Shown here: positions 1 to 6,839 of the stretch, in pieces | Numbering within the stretch: the first letter of the stretch is position 1 | How the letters are laid out: every line of letters starts with the position of its first letter | Assembly (NCBI RefSeq): GCF_002374855.1 | Contig: NZ_NWVC01000003.1 | Location: forward strand, 186,001 to 250,000 | DNA length: 64,000 nt | Direction of reading: 5' to 3' | From: Sphingomonas adhaesiva | GTDB taxonomy: Bacteria > Pseudomonadota > Alphaproteobacteria > Sphingomonadales > Sphingomonadaceae | Translations under genes and position numbers: made by a program | The notes under the pieces: generated by a model | Told to the model about the DNA's origin: nothing | The model's database searches: none | What the model saw: only the letters and a program-made list of their open reading frames with translations

Positions 1-1
1 T

Positions 2-1252
2 CGCCGCGCGATCGCCGCGACGCTGAGCGAGGATACCGCGCGCGCGATCGTCGAGCGGTGGGAGGAATGGGCGCATCCCGGGCAATTGCCCCCGCCGGGC
101 GGCTGGTCGGTGTGGCTGATGCAGGCGGGGCGCGGCTTCGGCAAGACGCGCGCGGGCGCCGAATGGGTGAGTGCGATGGCCCGCACCATGCCGCAGGCGC
201 GCATCGCGCTGGTCGGCGCGACGATCGCCGATGCGCGCAAGGTGATGGTGGAGGGGCCGAGCGGCGTCATCGCGGTGGCGCGCGACGACGAACCGGTGGT
301 GTGGCGCCCGACCAGCGGCGAGGTGCGCTTCGCCAGCGGGGCGAGCGCACAGGTCTATTCCGCCGCGGCGCCGGAGAAGCTGCGCGGGCCGGAGCATCAT
401 TTCGCCTGGGCGGACGAACTGGGCAAATGGCGCGGCACGGCCGGTTGGGACAATCTGCTGATGGGATTGCGGCTGGGCGAGCAGCCGCGCGTGCTGGTGA
501 CGACGACGCCGCGCCCGACCGCGCTGATGCGGCGGATCGCGGCCGATCCGGGGACGCGCACCACGCGCGGGCGGACGCATGACAACCCGCACCTGCCGCC
601 CGCGTTCGTCGCGGCGATGACCGCCAGTTACGGCGCGACGCGGCTGGGGCGGCAGGAACTGGACGGCGAGCTGATCGACGAGGTGGCGGGCGCATTGTGG
701 ACGCGGGCGACGTTCGAGGCGCAGCGCGCCGCGACGGTGCCGCCGCTGGTGCGCATCGTCGTGGGGGTTGATCCGCCCGCGGGCACCGATGGCGACGCCT
801 GCGGGATCGTCGCGGCTGGGCTGGGGCGCGACGGCTGCGGCTATGTGATCGAGGATGCCAGCGTCAGCGGCGCGACGCCGGAGGGCTGGGCGCGCGCGGT
901 CGGCGCGTGCGCGACCCGCGTCGGCGCGGACCGCGTGGTCGCGGAGGCGAACCAGGGCGGCGCGATGGTGAAGAGCGTGCTGCTGGCGGCGCAGGCGACA
1001 TTGCCGGTGACGCTGGTGCACGCCACGCGCGGCAAGGCGGCGCGCGCGGAACCGGTCGCCGCGCTCTACGAACTGCGGCGCGTCTGGCACGCGCGGGCGT
1101 TCCCCGCGCTGGAGGACGAGCTGGCGGGGCTGTCGATCGGCGGCGGTTACGACGGGCCGGGCCGATCGCCCGACCGCGCCGACGCCTGCATCTGGGCGCT
1201 GACCGCGCTGATGCTGGACCGGCAGGGCGAGGCGCGGGTGGCGGTGATGTAG
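2..1252 (+). CDS. Terminase large subunit (GTA gp2-like), 5' end cut by window
   Basis: This is the packaging motor ATPase/nuclease that drives DNA into the prohead. The frame is open to the first base of the window, so the true start lies upstream. A TTG at 86 sits downstream of coding-like sequence (residues such as SEDTARAIVERWEEW) and is not the start. The Walker A motif GRGFGKT is encoded at 128-148, an ATPase acidic pair (ADE) near 410-420, and the RNase H-like nuclease domain begins around VVGVDPPAGTDGD near 760. It is the first gene of the GTA-type structural cluster, 105 bp ahead of the portal gene. A terminase of a true prophage is the alternative, but the cluster shows no phage regulatory or integration genes. 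Confidence 0.92.
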   Translation, partial: RRAIAATLSEDTARAIVERWEEWAHPGQLPPPGGWSVWLMQAGRGFGKTRAGAEWVSAMARTMPQARIALVGATIADARKVMVEGPSGVIAVARDDEPVVWRPTSGEVRFASGASAQVYSAAAPEKLRGPEHHFAWADELGKWRGTAGWDNLLMGLRLGEQPRVLVTTTPRPTALMRRIAADPGTRTTRGRTHDNPHLPPAFVAAMTASYGATRLGRQELDGELIDEVAGALWTRATFEAQRAATVPPLVRIVVGVDPPAGTDGDACGIVAAGLGRDGCGYVIEDASVSGATPEGWARAVGACATRVGADRVVAEANQGGAMVKSVLLAAQATLPVTLVHATRGKAARAEPVAALYELRRVWHARAFPALEDELAGLSIGGGYDGPGRSPDRADACIWALTALMLDRQGEARVAVM

Positions 1253-1357
1253 CGCGATCGGCGCAGCGTTCCGGCGTGCGTCGGGACATGGGGCCGCGCG
1301 GTACGGGGTTTCGTGGGGCCGACGCGCGGGCGGCTTTATCATCATGGGGAGTGGCCG

Positions 1358-2437
1358 ATGGCTTGGTTCGGGTGGAAATCCGGGCGCGATGGCGCGCGTC
1401 CGGCGCTGGCGCGTGCGGCGGGGGTGGCGGCACCGATCGGGGTGTGGCCGCAGGGATATGAGGCGCAGGTGCGCGCCGGCTATTGCGGCAACGCGGTGGC
1501 GCAGCGTGCGGTGCGGCTGGTCGCGGAGGCGGTCGGCGGGGCACCGCTGGACGCGAGCGACCCGGCGCTCGCCGCGCTGGCGGGGGCGCCGGGGCTGCTG
1601 GAGACGGTGGCGGCGCAGGTGCTGCTGCACGGCAATGCCTTCGTCCAGATCCTGCGCGATGCCGACGGTGCGGCGGCGGCGCTGTTCCCGCTGCGCCCCG
1701 AGCGGGTGACGGTGGAACTGGGCGCGGACGGGTGGCCGGCGGCGTATCTGTACCGTGTCGGGGTGCGGGCGACGCGGCTGGATCCGGCGGCGGTGGTGCA
1801 TGTCCGCCGCTTCAACCCGGTCGACGATCATTACGGGCTGGGCTGTCTGGGCGCGGCATCCGGGGCGATCGCGATCCACAATGCCGCATCGTCGTGGAGC
1901 AAGGCGTTGCTGGACAATGCCGCGCGCCCGTCTGGCGCGCTGGTGTACGATGCCGGCGACGGATCGGTGCTGTCCCCCGACCAGTTCCGGCGGCTGCGCG
2001 AGGAGATGGAGCAGGGCTTTGCCGGCGCGGCCAATGCCGGGCGCCCGATGCTGCTGGAGGGCGGGCTGAAGTGGCAGGCGATGAGCCTGACCCCCGCCGA
2101 CATGGACTTCGCCGGGACCAAGGCGGCCGCCGCGCGCGAGATCGCGCTGGCGTTCGGGGTGCCGCCGATGCTGCTGGGCCTGCCGGGCGACAGCACCCAT
2201 GCCAATTACCGCGAGGCCAATCGCGCGCTGTGGCGGCTGACGGTGCTGCCGCTGGCGGGCGCGATCCTGACCGCCCTGCGCGACGGATTGTCGCCGTGGT
2301 TCGCCGATGCGACGCTGGAGGTGGACCTGGACCGCGTACCCGCGCTGGTCGAGGATCGCGAGCGGTTGTGGCGGATGGTCGCCAGTGCCGATTTCCTGTC
2401 GCGCGACGAAAAGCGCCAGATGGTGGACTGGTCGTGA
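1358..2437 (+). CDS. HK97-family portal protein (GTA gp3-like)
   Basis: The portal forms the dodecameric ring at the capsid vertex through which DNA enters and to which the tail attaches. The product is 359 residues. The ATG at 1358 is preferred because a GGGGAG ribosome site lies just before it; an in-frame GTG at 1313 would add 15 residues without support. The middle of the protein carries the typical portal pattern (GAIAIHNAASSWSKALLDN, then FAGTKAAAAREIALAFGVPPMLLG, the clip/stem region). The C terminus ends in KRQMVDW, and the stop overlaps the next start by GTGA, indicating translational coupling. Confidence 0.92.
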   Translation: MAWFGWKSGRDGARPALARAAGVAAPIGVWPQGYEAQVRAGYCGNAVAQRAVRLVAEAVGGAPLDASDPALAALAGAPGLLETVAAQVLLHGNAFVQILRDADGAAAALFPLRPERVTVELGADGWPAAYLYRVGVRATRLDPAAVVHVRRFNPVDDHYGLGCLGAASGAIAIHNAASSWSKALLDNAARPSGALVYDAGDGSVLSPDQFRRLREEMEQGFAGAANAGRPMLLEGGLKWQAMSLTPADMDFAGTKAAAAREIALAFGVPPMLLGLPGDSTHANYREANRALWRLTVLPLAGAILTALRDGLSPWFADATLEVDLDRVPALVEDRERLWRMVASADFLSRDEKRQMVDWS

Positions 2438-2751
2438 GCGCGGGAAGCACGGGCGCGGTGCTGGCGCAGCTGCTGGCGCAGGAACAGGCGCGCGGCGGCG
2501 ACATGGCGGTGCTGCGCGCGATCGCGGAGGAAGCGGGCGAGCTGGGCGCGACGCGCGCGCTGACGCGGCTGGGGCTGGCCGACGAGGGCGCGGCGGGCGA
2601 CGTCGCCGAACTGCGCGAGCTGTTGAAGGCGTGGCGCACCGCCAAGTCGTCGGCTTGGCGCGCCAGCGTCGCCTGGGTGGTGCGGATGGTGTGGGCGCTG
2701 CTGCTGGTCGGGCTGGCCGTGAAGCTGGGCTTCGGCGAGTGGGTCAGGTGA
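2434..2751 (+). CDS. Small single-TM protein between portal and protease (DUF6127-like)
   Basis: A 105-residue product starting at a GTG that overlaps the portal stop, and ending in a TGA that overlaps the protease ATG by one base. The N-terminal two thirds is predicted helical and polar (GGDMAVLRAIAEEAGELGAT, then AELRELLKAWRTAKSSAW). The last third holds one hydrophobic segment, roughly residues 80-102. The position matches the small gene 3.5 slot of Rhodobacter-type GTA clusters. I recall this family from sphingomonads as DUF6127, but that name is from memory. Function is unknown; possible roles are scaffolding, membrane anchoring of assembly, or a spanin/holin-like role. Confidence 0.7.
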   Translation: MSAGSTGAVLAQLLAQEQARGGDMAVLRAIAEEAGELGATRALTRLGLADEGAAGDVAELRELLKAWRTAKSSAWRASVAWVVRMVWALLLVGLAVKLGFGEWVR

Positions 2752-3119
2752 TGCGGATCGCGGGCTATGCCGCGGTCTACGACCGGGTCGACCGCGCGGG
2801 CGACGTGTTCCGCGCGGGCGCCTTTGCCGGTGCGGTGCCGGTGCCGCTGCTGCTCCACCATCGCGGCGCGGCGGTGGGCGCGGTGCTGGCGCTGGGCGAG
2901 GACGAACGGGGTCTGCGCATCGCGGCGCGGATCGACGATCCGGCGGTGGCGCGCGCGGTGCGCAGCGGCGCGTTGCCGGCGCTGTCGGTCGGCTATCGCG
3001 CGCGGCGCGTGACGCAGGGGGCGTGGCGCGAAATCCGCGCCGCCGACCTGGCCGAGATCAGCCTGGTGGCGGTGCCGATGCAGCCCGCCGCGCGCATCGC
3101 GGCGATCGACGACGATTGA
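2751..3119 (+). CDS. HK97-family prohead maturation protease (GTA gp4-like)
   Basis: This protease cleaves the scaffold region of the capsid protein during prohead maturation. The 122-residue product starts at the ATG at 2751, overlapping the previous stop. The family pattern is visible: GYAAVYDRVDRAGDVFRAGAF at the N terminus, then LLLHHRGAAVGAV with the catalytic His of the U35 family, and LPALSVGYRA with the catalytic Ser. It is short for the family (often 160-220 residues), as is usual for GTA versions. It lies 65 bp upstream of the capsid gene. Confidence 0.88.
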   Translation: MRIAGYAAVYDRVDRAGDVFRAGAFAGAVPVPLLLHHRGAAVGAVLALGEDERGLRIAARIDDPAVARAVRSGALPALSVGYRARRVTQGAWREIRAADLAEISLVAVPMQPAARIAAIDDD

Positions 3120-3184
3120 ATCCGGCGGCGCCGCGGCGCTGCCGACTGCTGCCCGGCAAGCGGGCATTCCCGAAGGAGAAGGTG

Positions 3185-4189
3185 ATGAACGATACGGTGG
3201 AAGCACGCCCGGTGCTGGAGGGCGCGCGCGCCATGGGCAATGCCGCGTTCGACGGCTTCGTCCGCACCGGCGCGACGATCGAGATGAAGGCGTTCACGGG
3301 GACGACCGGCGACCAGGGCGGCTTTGCCGTCCCGCGCGAGATCGACCAGCAGATCGACGCGGTGTTGAAGTCGATCAGCCCGATCCGCGCCATCGCCAAC
3401 GTGGTGCAGGTGGGATCGGCGGGTTACCGCAAGCTGGTGACGACCGGCGGCACGCCGTCGGGCTGGGCGGCGGAGACCGATGCGCGGCCGGGCACCGCCA
3501 CCCCGGCGTTCCAGGAAATCGCCCCGCCGATGGGCGAATTGTACGCCAACCCGTCCGCCAGCCAGGCGATGCTGGACGATGCGCTGTTCGACGTCGAAGC
3601 GTGGCTGGCCGGTGAGATCGCGACCGAGTTCGCGCGGGCCGAGGGCGCGGCGTTCGTCAACGGCAGCGGGACCAATCGGCCGAATGGGTTCCTGCAGGCG
3701 GCGACGTCGGCGGCGGGGGATGCGGCGCGCGCGTTCGGGACACTCCAGTACCTGCCCAGCGGCGCGGCGGGCGATTTCGCCACCAACGGCGCCGACCGGC
3801 TGATCGACCTGGTGCAGAGCCTGCGCGCACCGTACCGGCAGGGTGCCGCGTTCGTGATGAACGCCGCGACCGCGGCGCGCATCCGCAAGTTCAAGACCGC
3901 CGACGGCCAGTTCCTGTGGCAGCCCAGCCTGACCAGCGGGCAGCCGGCGACGCTGCTGGGCTATCCGGTGGTGGAGGCCGAGGACATGCCCGACATCGCC
4001 GCCAACAGCCTGTCGATCGCGTTCGGCAACTTCCGCATCGGCTATCTGATCGCGGAGCGCGCCGAGACCAACATCCTGCGCGATCCGTATACCAACAAGC
4101 CGTTCGTCACCTTCTACGCCACCAAGCGGGTCGGCGGGTGCGTGTCGAACAGCGAGGCGATCAAGCTGATGAAGTTCGCCGCCGCCTGA
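3185..4189 (+). CDS. HK97-fold major capsid protein (GTA gp5-like)
   Basis: The main shell protein of the particle, 334 residues. The start is the ATG at 3185, behind a GAAGGAGAAGG ribosome site; a GTG immediately upstream is also in frame. Core sequence is typical: GDQGGFAVPREIDQQI (N-arm end), SGWAAETDARP, ANPSASQAMLDDALFDVEAW (spine helix), EGAAFVNGSGTNRPNGF, and the C-terminal ATKRVGGCVSNSEAIKLMKF. Only about 35 residues precede the mature-type sequence, far short of the roughly 100-residue delta/scaffold domain usual in HK97-type and Rhodobacter GTA capsids, although a protease gene is present upstream. Confidence 0.93.
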   Translation: MNDTVEARPVLEGARAMGNAAFDGFVRTGATIEMKAFTGTTGDQGGFAVPREIDQQIDAVLKSISPIRAIANVVQVGSAGYRKLVTTGGTPSGWAAETDARPGTATPAFQEIAPPMGELYANPSASQAMLDDALFDVEAWLAGEIATEFARAEGAAFVNGSGTNRPNGFLQAATSAAGDAARAFGTLQYLPSGAAGDFATNGADRLIDLVQSLRAPYRQGAAFVMNAATAARIRKFKTADGQFLWQPSLTSGQPATLLGYPVVEAEDMPDIAANSLSIAFGNFRIGYLIAERAETNILRDPYTNKPFVTFYATKRVGGCVSNSEAIKLMKFAAA

Positions 4190-4257
4190 ACCCGCCGGCG
4201 GGGCCGGCACGCGCCGGCCCCGCGGCATGGACGCAACGCAAAGCGAGGGGGATGGGG

Positions 4258-4773
4258 ATGGCCATCATCACGGGCGGGCCGGGCGCGGTGACGCTGGGCC
4301 CCGCCGATCGTGCCGCCGCGGTGGCGGCGGTGAAGGCGGAACTGCGCGCCGGACTGGCGGAGGACGATGCGCTGATCGGCGCACTGGCGGACACCGCGAT
4401 CGGGTTGGCCGAACAGGTCACCGGGCAGGTGCTGATCGCGCGCGAGGCCGCTGCCGACATGCCGGCGGGCGCGGCGTGGCAGATGCTGCCCGCGGTGCCG
4501 GTGCGCGCGATCCAGGCGGCGCCGGACATGACGATCGACATCGATGGCGACGGTCGCGGATGGGTGCGGATGGCGGCGGCGGCGCGCGTCACCTTCACCG
4601 CCGGGATCGCCGCCGACTGGGACGGATTGCCCGCCGGATTGCGGCAGGGGGTGGCGATGCTGGCGGCGCATCTGTTCGCCGATCGCGGTGCGACGACCCC
4701 GGTGCCCGCGGCGGTGACCGCGCTGTGGCGGCCGTTCCGGCGCATCGCGCTGATCCCGGGGGTGCGCGCATGA
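4258..4773 (+). CDS. Head-tail connector/adaptor (GTA gp6-like)
   Basis: A 171-residue protein in the position of the gp6 head-tail adaptor, which binds under the portal. The second ATG (4258) is chosen because GAGGGG at 4245-4250 is 7 bases away; the ATG at 4252 would be only 1 base away. The N-terminal helical segment (AALVAAVKAELR type, then DDALIGALADTAIGLAEQVTG) and the C-terminal LRQGVAMLAAHLFADRG resemble the gp6-like connector family. The stop overlaps the next ATG by four bases. Confidence 0.8.
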   Translation: MAIITGGPGAVTLGPADRAAAVAAVKAELRAGLAEDDALIGALADTAIGLAEQVTGQVLIAREAAADMPAGAAWQMLPAVPVRAIQAAPDMTIDIDGDGRGWVRMAAAARVTFTAGIAADWDGLPAGLRQGVAMLAAHLFADRGATTPVPAAVTALWRPFRRIALIPGVRA

Positions 4774-4946
4774 CGCCGGCAGTGGAGCGGCGCGTCGCGG
4801 CGGCGCGCGGGCGCATCGCGGCGCGGGTGCGCGACCTGCTGCCCGATGCGCGGGTGGAGGAAGGCGCGGACGGCGTCACCGTCAGCGCGCGCGGGCTGGT
4901 GCGGCGGTGGGTCGACGACCCGCGGCTGACGTGGTGGCGCGCATGA
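4770..4946 (+). CDS. Small GTA-cluster protein in the gp7 position
   Basis: A 58-residue product with ATGA overlaps at both ends. It sits where Rhodobacter GTAs carry gp7, a head-closure protein, but is about half that length. The sequence begins with a basic helix (VERRVAAARGRIAARVRDLL) followed by a short beta-like segment (GVTVSARGLVRRWVDDPRL). I cannot assign a family from sequence; the head-completion role is inferred from position only. Confidence 0.62.
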   Translation: MTPAVERRVAAARGRIAARVRDLLPDARVEEGADGVTVSARGLVRRWVDDPRLTWWRA

Positions 4947-5335
4947 GCGCGGCGGCGACCCTGCGCGCGGCGGTGCTGGCGCAGCTGCGCACCGTGGCGG
5001 GGGTGCAGCGCGTGGCGGACGGCGCGGGTGCGAAGGCGGCGGCGGTGCCGCACGTCACGCTGCGCGACATCGCGACCACCGACTGGAGCACCAAGGACCG
5101 CGCCGGGCGCGAGGCGCGCGTCGGCGTGACGGTGCGCGACGAGCACGCGCAGCCGGCCCGGATCGAGGGGATCGCGGGCGCGGTGGAGGCGGCGTTGCTG
5201 GCGCTGCCGCGCGACCTGCCGGGATGGCGGGTGGTGACGGTCGTGCCGGTGCGCTGCGCGGTGCTGGGCGAGGGAACGGCACGCTGGGCCGCGATGGTCG
5301 ACGTGCGGGTGCGGATGCTGGAACAGGAGGACTGA
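4943..5335 (+). CDS. Tail completion/terminator protein, DUF3168 family (GTA gp8-like)
   Basis: A 130-residue protein of the DUF3168 type, which caps the tail tube at its head-proximal end. Family hallmarks visible are AAVLAQLRTVAGVQRVADG, the PHVTLRDIATTDWSTKD segment, and the C-terminal WAAMVDVRVRMLEQ strand. The ATG at 4943 overlaps the preceding TGA. Two bases separate its stop from the major tail protein start. Confidence 0.82.
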   Translation: MSAAATLRAAVLAQLRTVAGVQRVADGAGAKAAAVPHVTLRDIATTDWSTKDRAGREARVGVTVRDEHAQPARIEGIAGAVEAALLALPRDLPGWRVVTVVPVRCAVLGEGTARWAAMVDVRVRMLEQED

Positions 5336-5337
5336 CG

Positions 5338-5745
5338 ATGGCGGCGGAAAAGGGCAGCGCGTTCCTGTTGAAGGTGGGCGATGGCGGCAACCCGGTGGCG
5401 TACCGGACGGTGGCGGGGCTGCGCACGACGCAGCTGTCGATCAACGGCGAGGCGGTGGCGATCACCAGCAAGGATTCGGGCGGGTGGCGCGAACTGCTGT
5501 CGGGGGCGGGCGTCCGGTCGGTCAGCGTATCGGCGGCGGGCGTCTTCACCGGATCGGCGGCGGAAACGCGCGTGAAGGCGAGCGCGCTGGCGGGCACGCT
5601 CGACGATTATCGCCTGACGTTCGAAAGCGGCGAGGCGATGACGGGCAGGTTCCTGGTCACGCGGCTGGACTATGCCGGGGATTACAACGGCGAGCGCAGC
5701 TACACGATCGCGCTGGAGAGCAGCGGCGCGGTAGCGAGCGCATGA
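5338..5745 (+). CDS. Major tail (tube) protein, TP901-1 type (GTA gp9-like)
   Basis: This 135-residue protein would polymerise into the tail tube. It shows the TP901-1 major-tail pattern: AAEKGSAFLLKVGDG, then VAGLRTTQLSINGEAVAITSKDS, GGWRELLSGAGVRSVSVSAAG and DYRLTFESGEAMTGRFLVT. It directly follows the tail completion gene, with GGAGGACTGACG before the ATG as a strong ribosome site. Its stop overlaps the next gene by ATGA. Confidence 0.88.
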   Translation: MAAEKGSAFLLKVGDGGNPVAYRTVAGLRTTQLSINGEAVAITSKDSGGWRELLSGAGVRSVSVSAAGVFTGSAAETRVKASALAGTLDDYRLTFESGEAMTGRFLVTRLDYAGDYNGERSYTIALESSGAVASA

Positions 5746-6056
5746 GCGCCCCCGCGAACGCCGCGCGCGGCGAGGCGAGCATCCGCGTCGCGGGTGAACC
5801 GCTGGTGCTGCGCCCCAGCTTCGCCGCGCTGGTGGCGGCGGAGGAGGAACTGGGGCCGCTGTTCGCACTGGTCGAGCGGGCGGCGCGCGGCGACCTCAGG
5901 CTGGCGGAGCTGGTCGCGCTGTTCTGGCATTGCCGCCACGATGCGCCACCCGCGCTGACCCGCGAGACGCTGGGCGAGGCGGTGGTGGCCGGCGGCATCG
6001 CGGGCGCCACCCCGGCGCTGAAGCTGCTGTTGCGGCAGGTGCTGGCGGGGCGGTGA
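5742..6056 (+). CDS. Gene transfer agent gp10-family protein (tail assembly)
   Basis: The 104-residue product has the gp10 pattern: GEASIRVAGEPLVLRPSFAA followed by LVAAEEELGPLFALVERA and LAELVALFWHC. In phages this position, between tail tube and tape measure, holds tail assembly chaperones. The stop overlaps the next start by GTGA. Confidence 0.83.
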   Translation: MSAPANAARGEASIRVAGEPLVLRPSFAALVAAEEELGPLFALVERAARGDLRLAELVALFWHCRHDAPPALTRETLGEAVVAGGIAGATPALKLLLRQVLAGR

Positions 6057-6265
6057 GCGACATGGCGGACCCGCGCTTCGCCGTGGTGGCGGTGCGGCTG
6101 GCGGGGCTGGCGGGGATCGCGTTCGGATGGCGCCCCGACGATTTCTGGCGCGCGACCCCCGCCGAACTGGCGGCGCTGGTGGAGGCCGGCGCGCCCGACA
6201 TGGCGATGCCGCCGCCCGATGCGGCGCTGATCGCCCGATTGCAGGAGGCATTTCCCGATGGATGA
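6053..6265 (+). CDS. Tail assembly chaperone, rcc01693 type (GTA gp10.1-like)
   Basis: A short 70-residue product. The core is RLAGLAGIAFGWRPDDFWRA then TPAELAALVEAG, the recognisable pattern of the small tail chaperone that follows gp10 in GTA clusters. The GTG at 6053 overlaps the previous stop (GTGA), like the other junctions here. An ATG at 6062 would give 67 residues and cannot be excluded. It overlaps the tape measure start by 8 bases. Confidence 0.8.
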   Translation: MSDMADPRFAVVAVRLAGLAGIAFGWRPDDFWRATPAELAALVEAGAPDMAMPPPDAALIARLQEAFPDG

Positions 6266-6839
6266 GGAGATCGAGCGGCTGGTGATCGGCGTGCGCGCCG
6301 ACACCGCCGGGTTCGCGCGCGACGTCGACACGATGCGCCAGACGCTGGAGGGGCCGTTCGCCGCCGGCGCCGATCGCGCGGGCCGCGCGGTGGAGACCGC
6401 GCTGATGCGCGCGGTGCGCACGGGCAAGCTGGGGTTCGACGATCTGAAGGCGGTCGCGCTGTCGGTGCTGGCGGAGATCGCCGCGGCGGCAGTGCGCAAC
6501 GGAATCGGCAGCATCGTCGGCGGTGGCGGCGGCGGCAACGGGGGCAGCGGCGGCGGGCTGGTCGCGTCGCTGGTCGGGCTGCTGGGCCTGCCGGGGCGCG
6601 CGACCGGCGGGCCGGTCAGCCCGGCGCGACCCTATTGGGTGGGAGAGCGCGGGCCGGAACTGTTCGTGCCGACCAGCAGCGGACGGGTGATCCCCGCCAG
6701 CGGCGCGGGCGGCGGCGGGCGCGACGTGCGTGTCGCGATCACGATCCGCGCCGGCGACACGCCTGCGCCCGCTGCCCTGGCGCGATCCAGCCGCCAGGTG
6801 GCGCGCGCGGTGCGGGCCGCGCTGACGGAGGAGGCGTGA
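6258..6839 (+). CDS. Short tail tape measure protein (GTA gp11-like)
   Basis: A 193-residue tape measure. Its length sets the tail length, so the particle would have a very short tail. Features in order: an N-terminal helical part (ERLVIGVRADTAGFARDVDT), a glycine-rich hinge around residues 92-103, a hydrophobic stretch LVASLVGLLGLPG, and the conserved tape-measure tail motif GGPVSPARPYWVGERGPEL. Its TGA overlaps the next ATG by one base. Confidence 0.85.
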   Translation: MDEEIERLVIGVRADTAGFARDVDTMRQTLEGPFAAGADRAGRAVETALMRAVRTGKLGFDDLKAVALSVLAEIAAAAVRNGIGSIVGGGGGGNGGSGGGLVASLVGLLGLPGRATGGPVSPARPYWVGERGPELFVPTSSGRVIPASGAGGGGRDVRVAITIRAGDTPAPAALARSSRQVARAVRAALTEEA

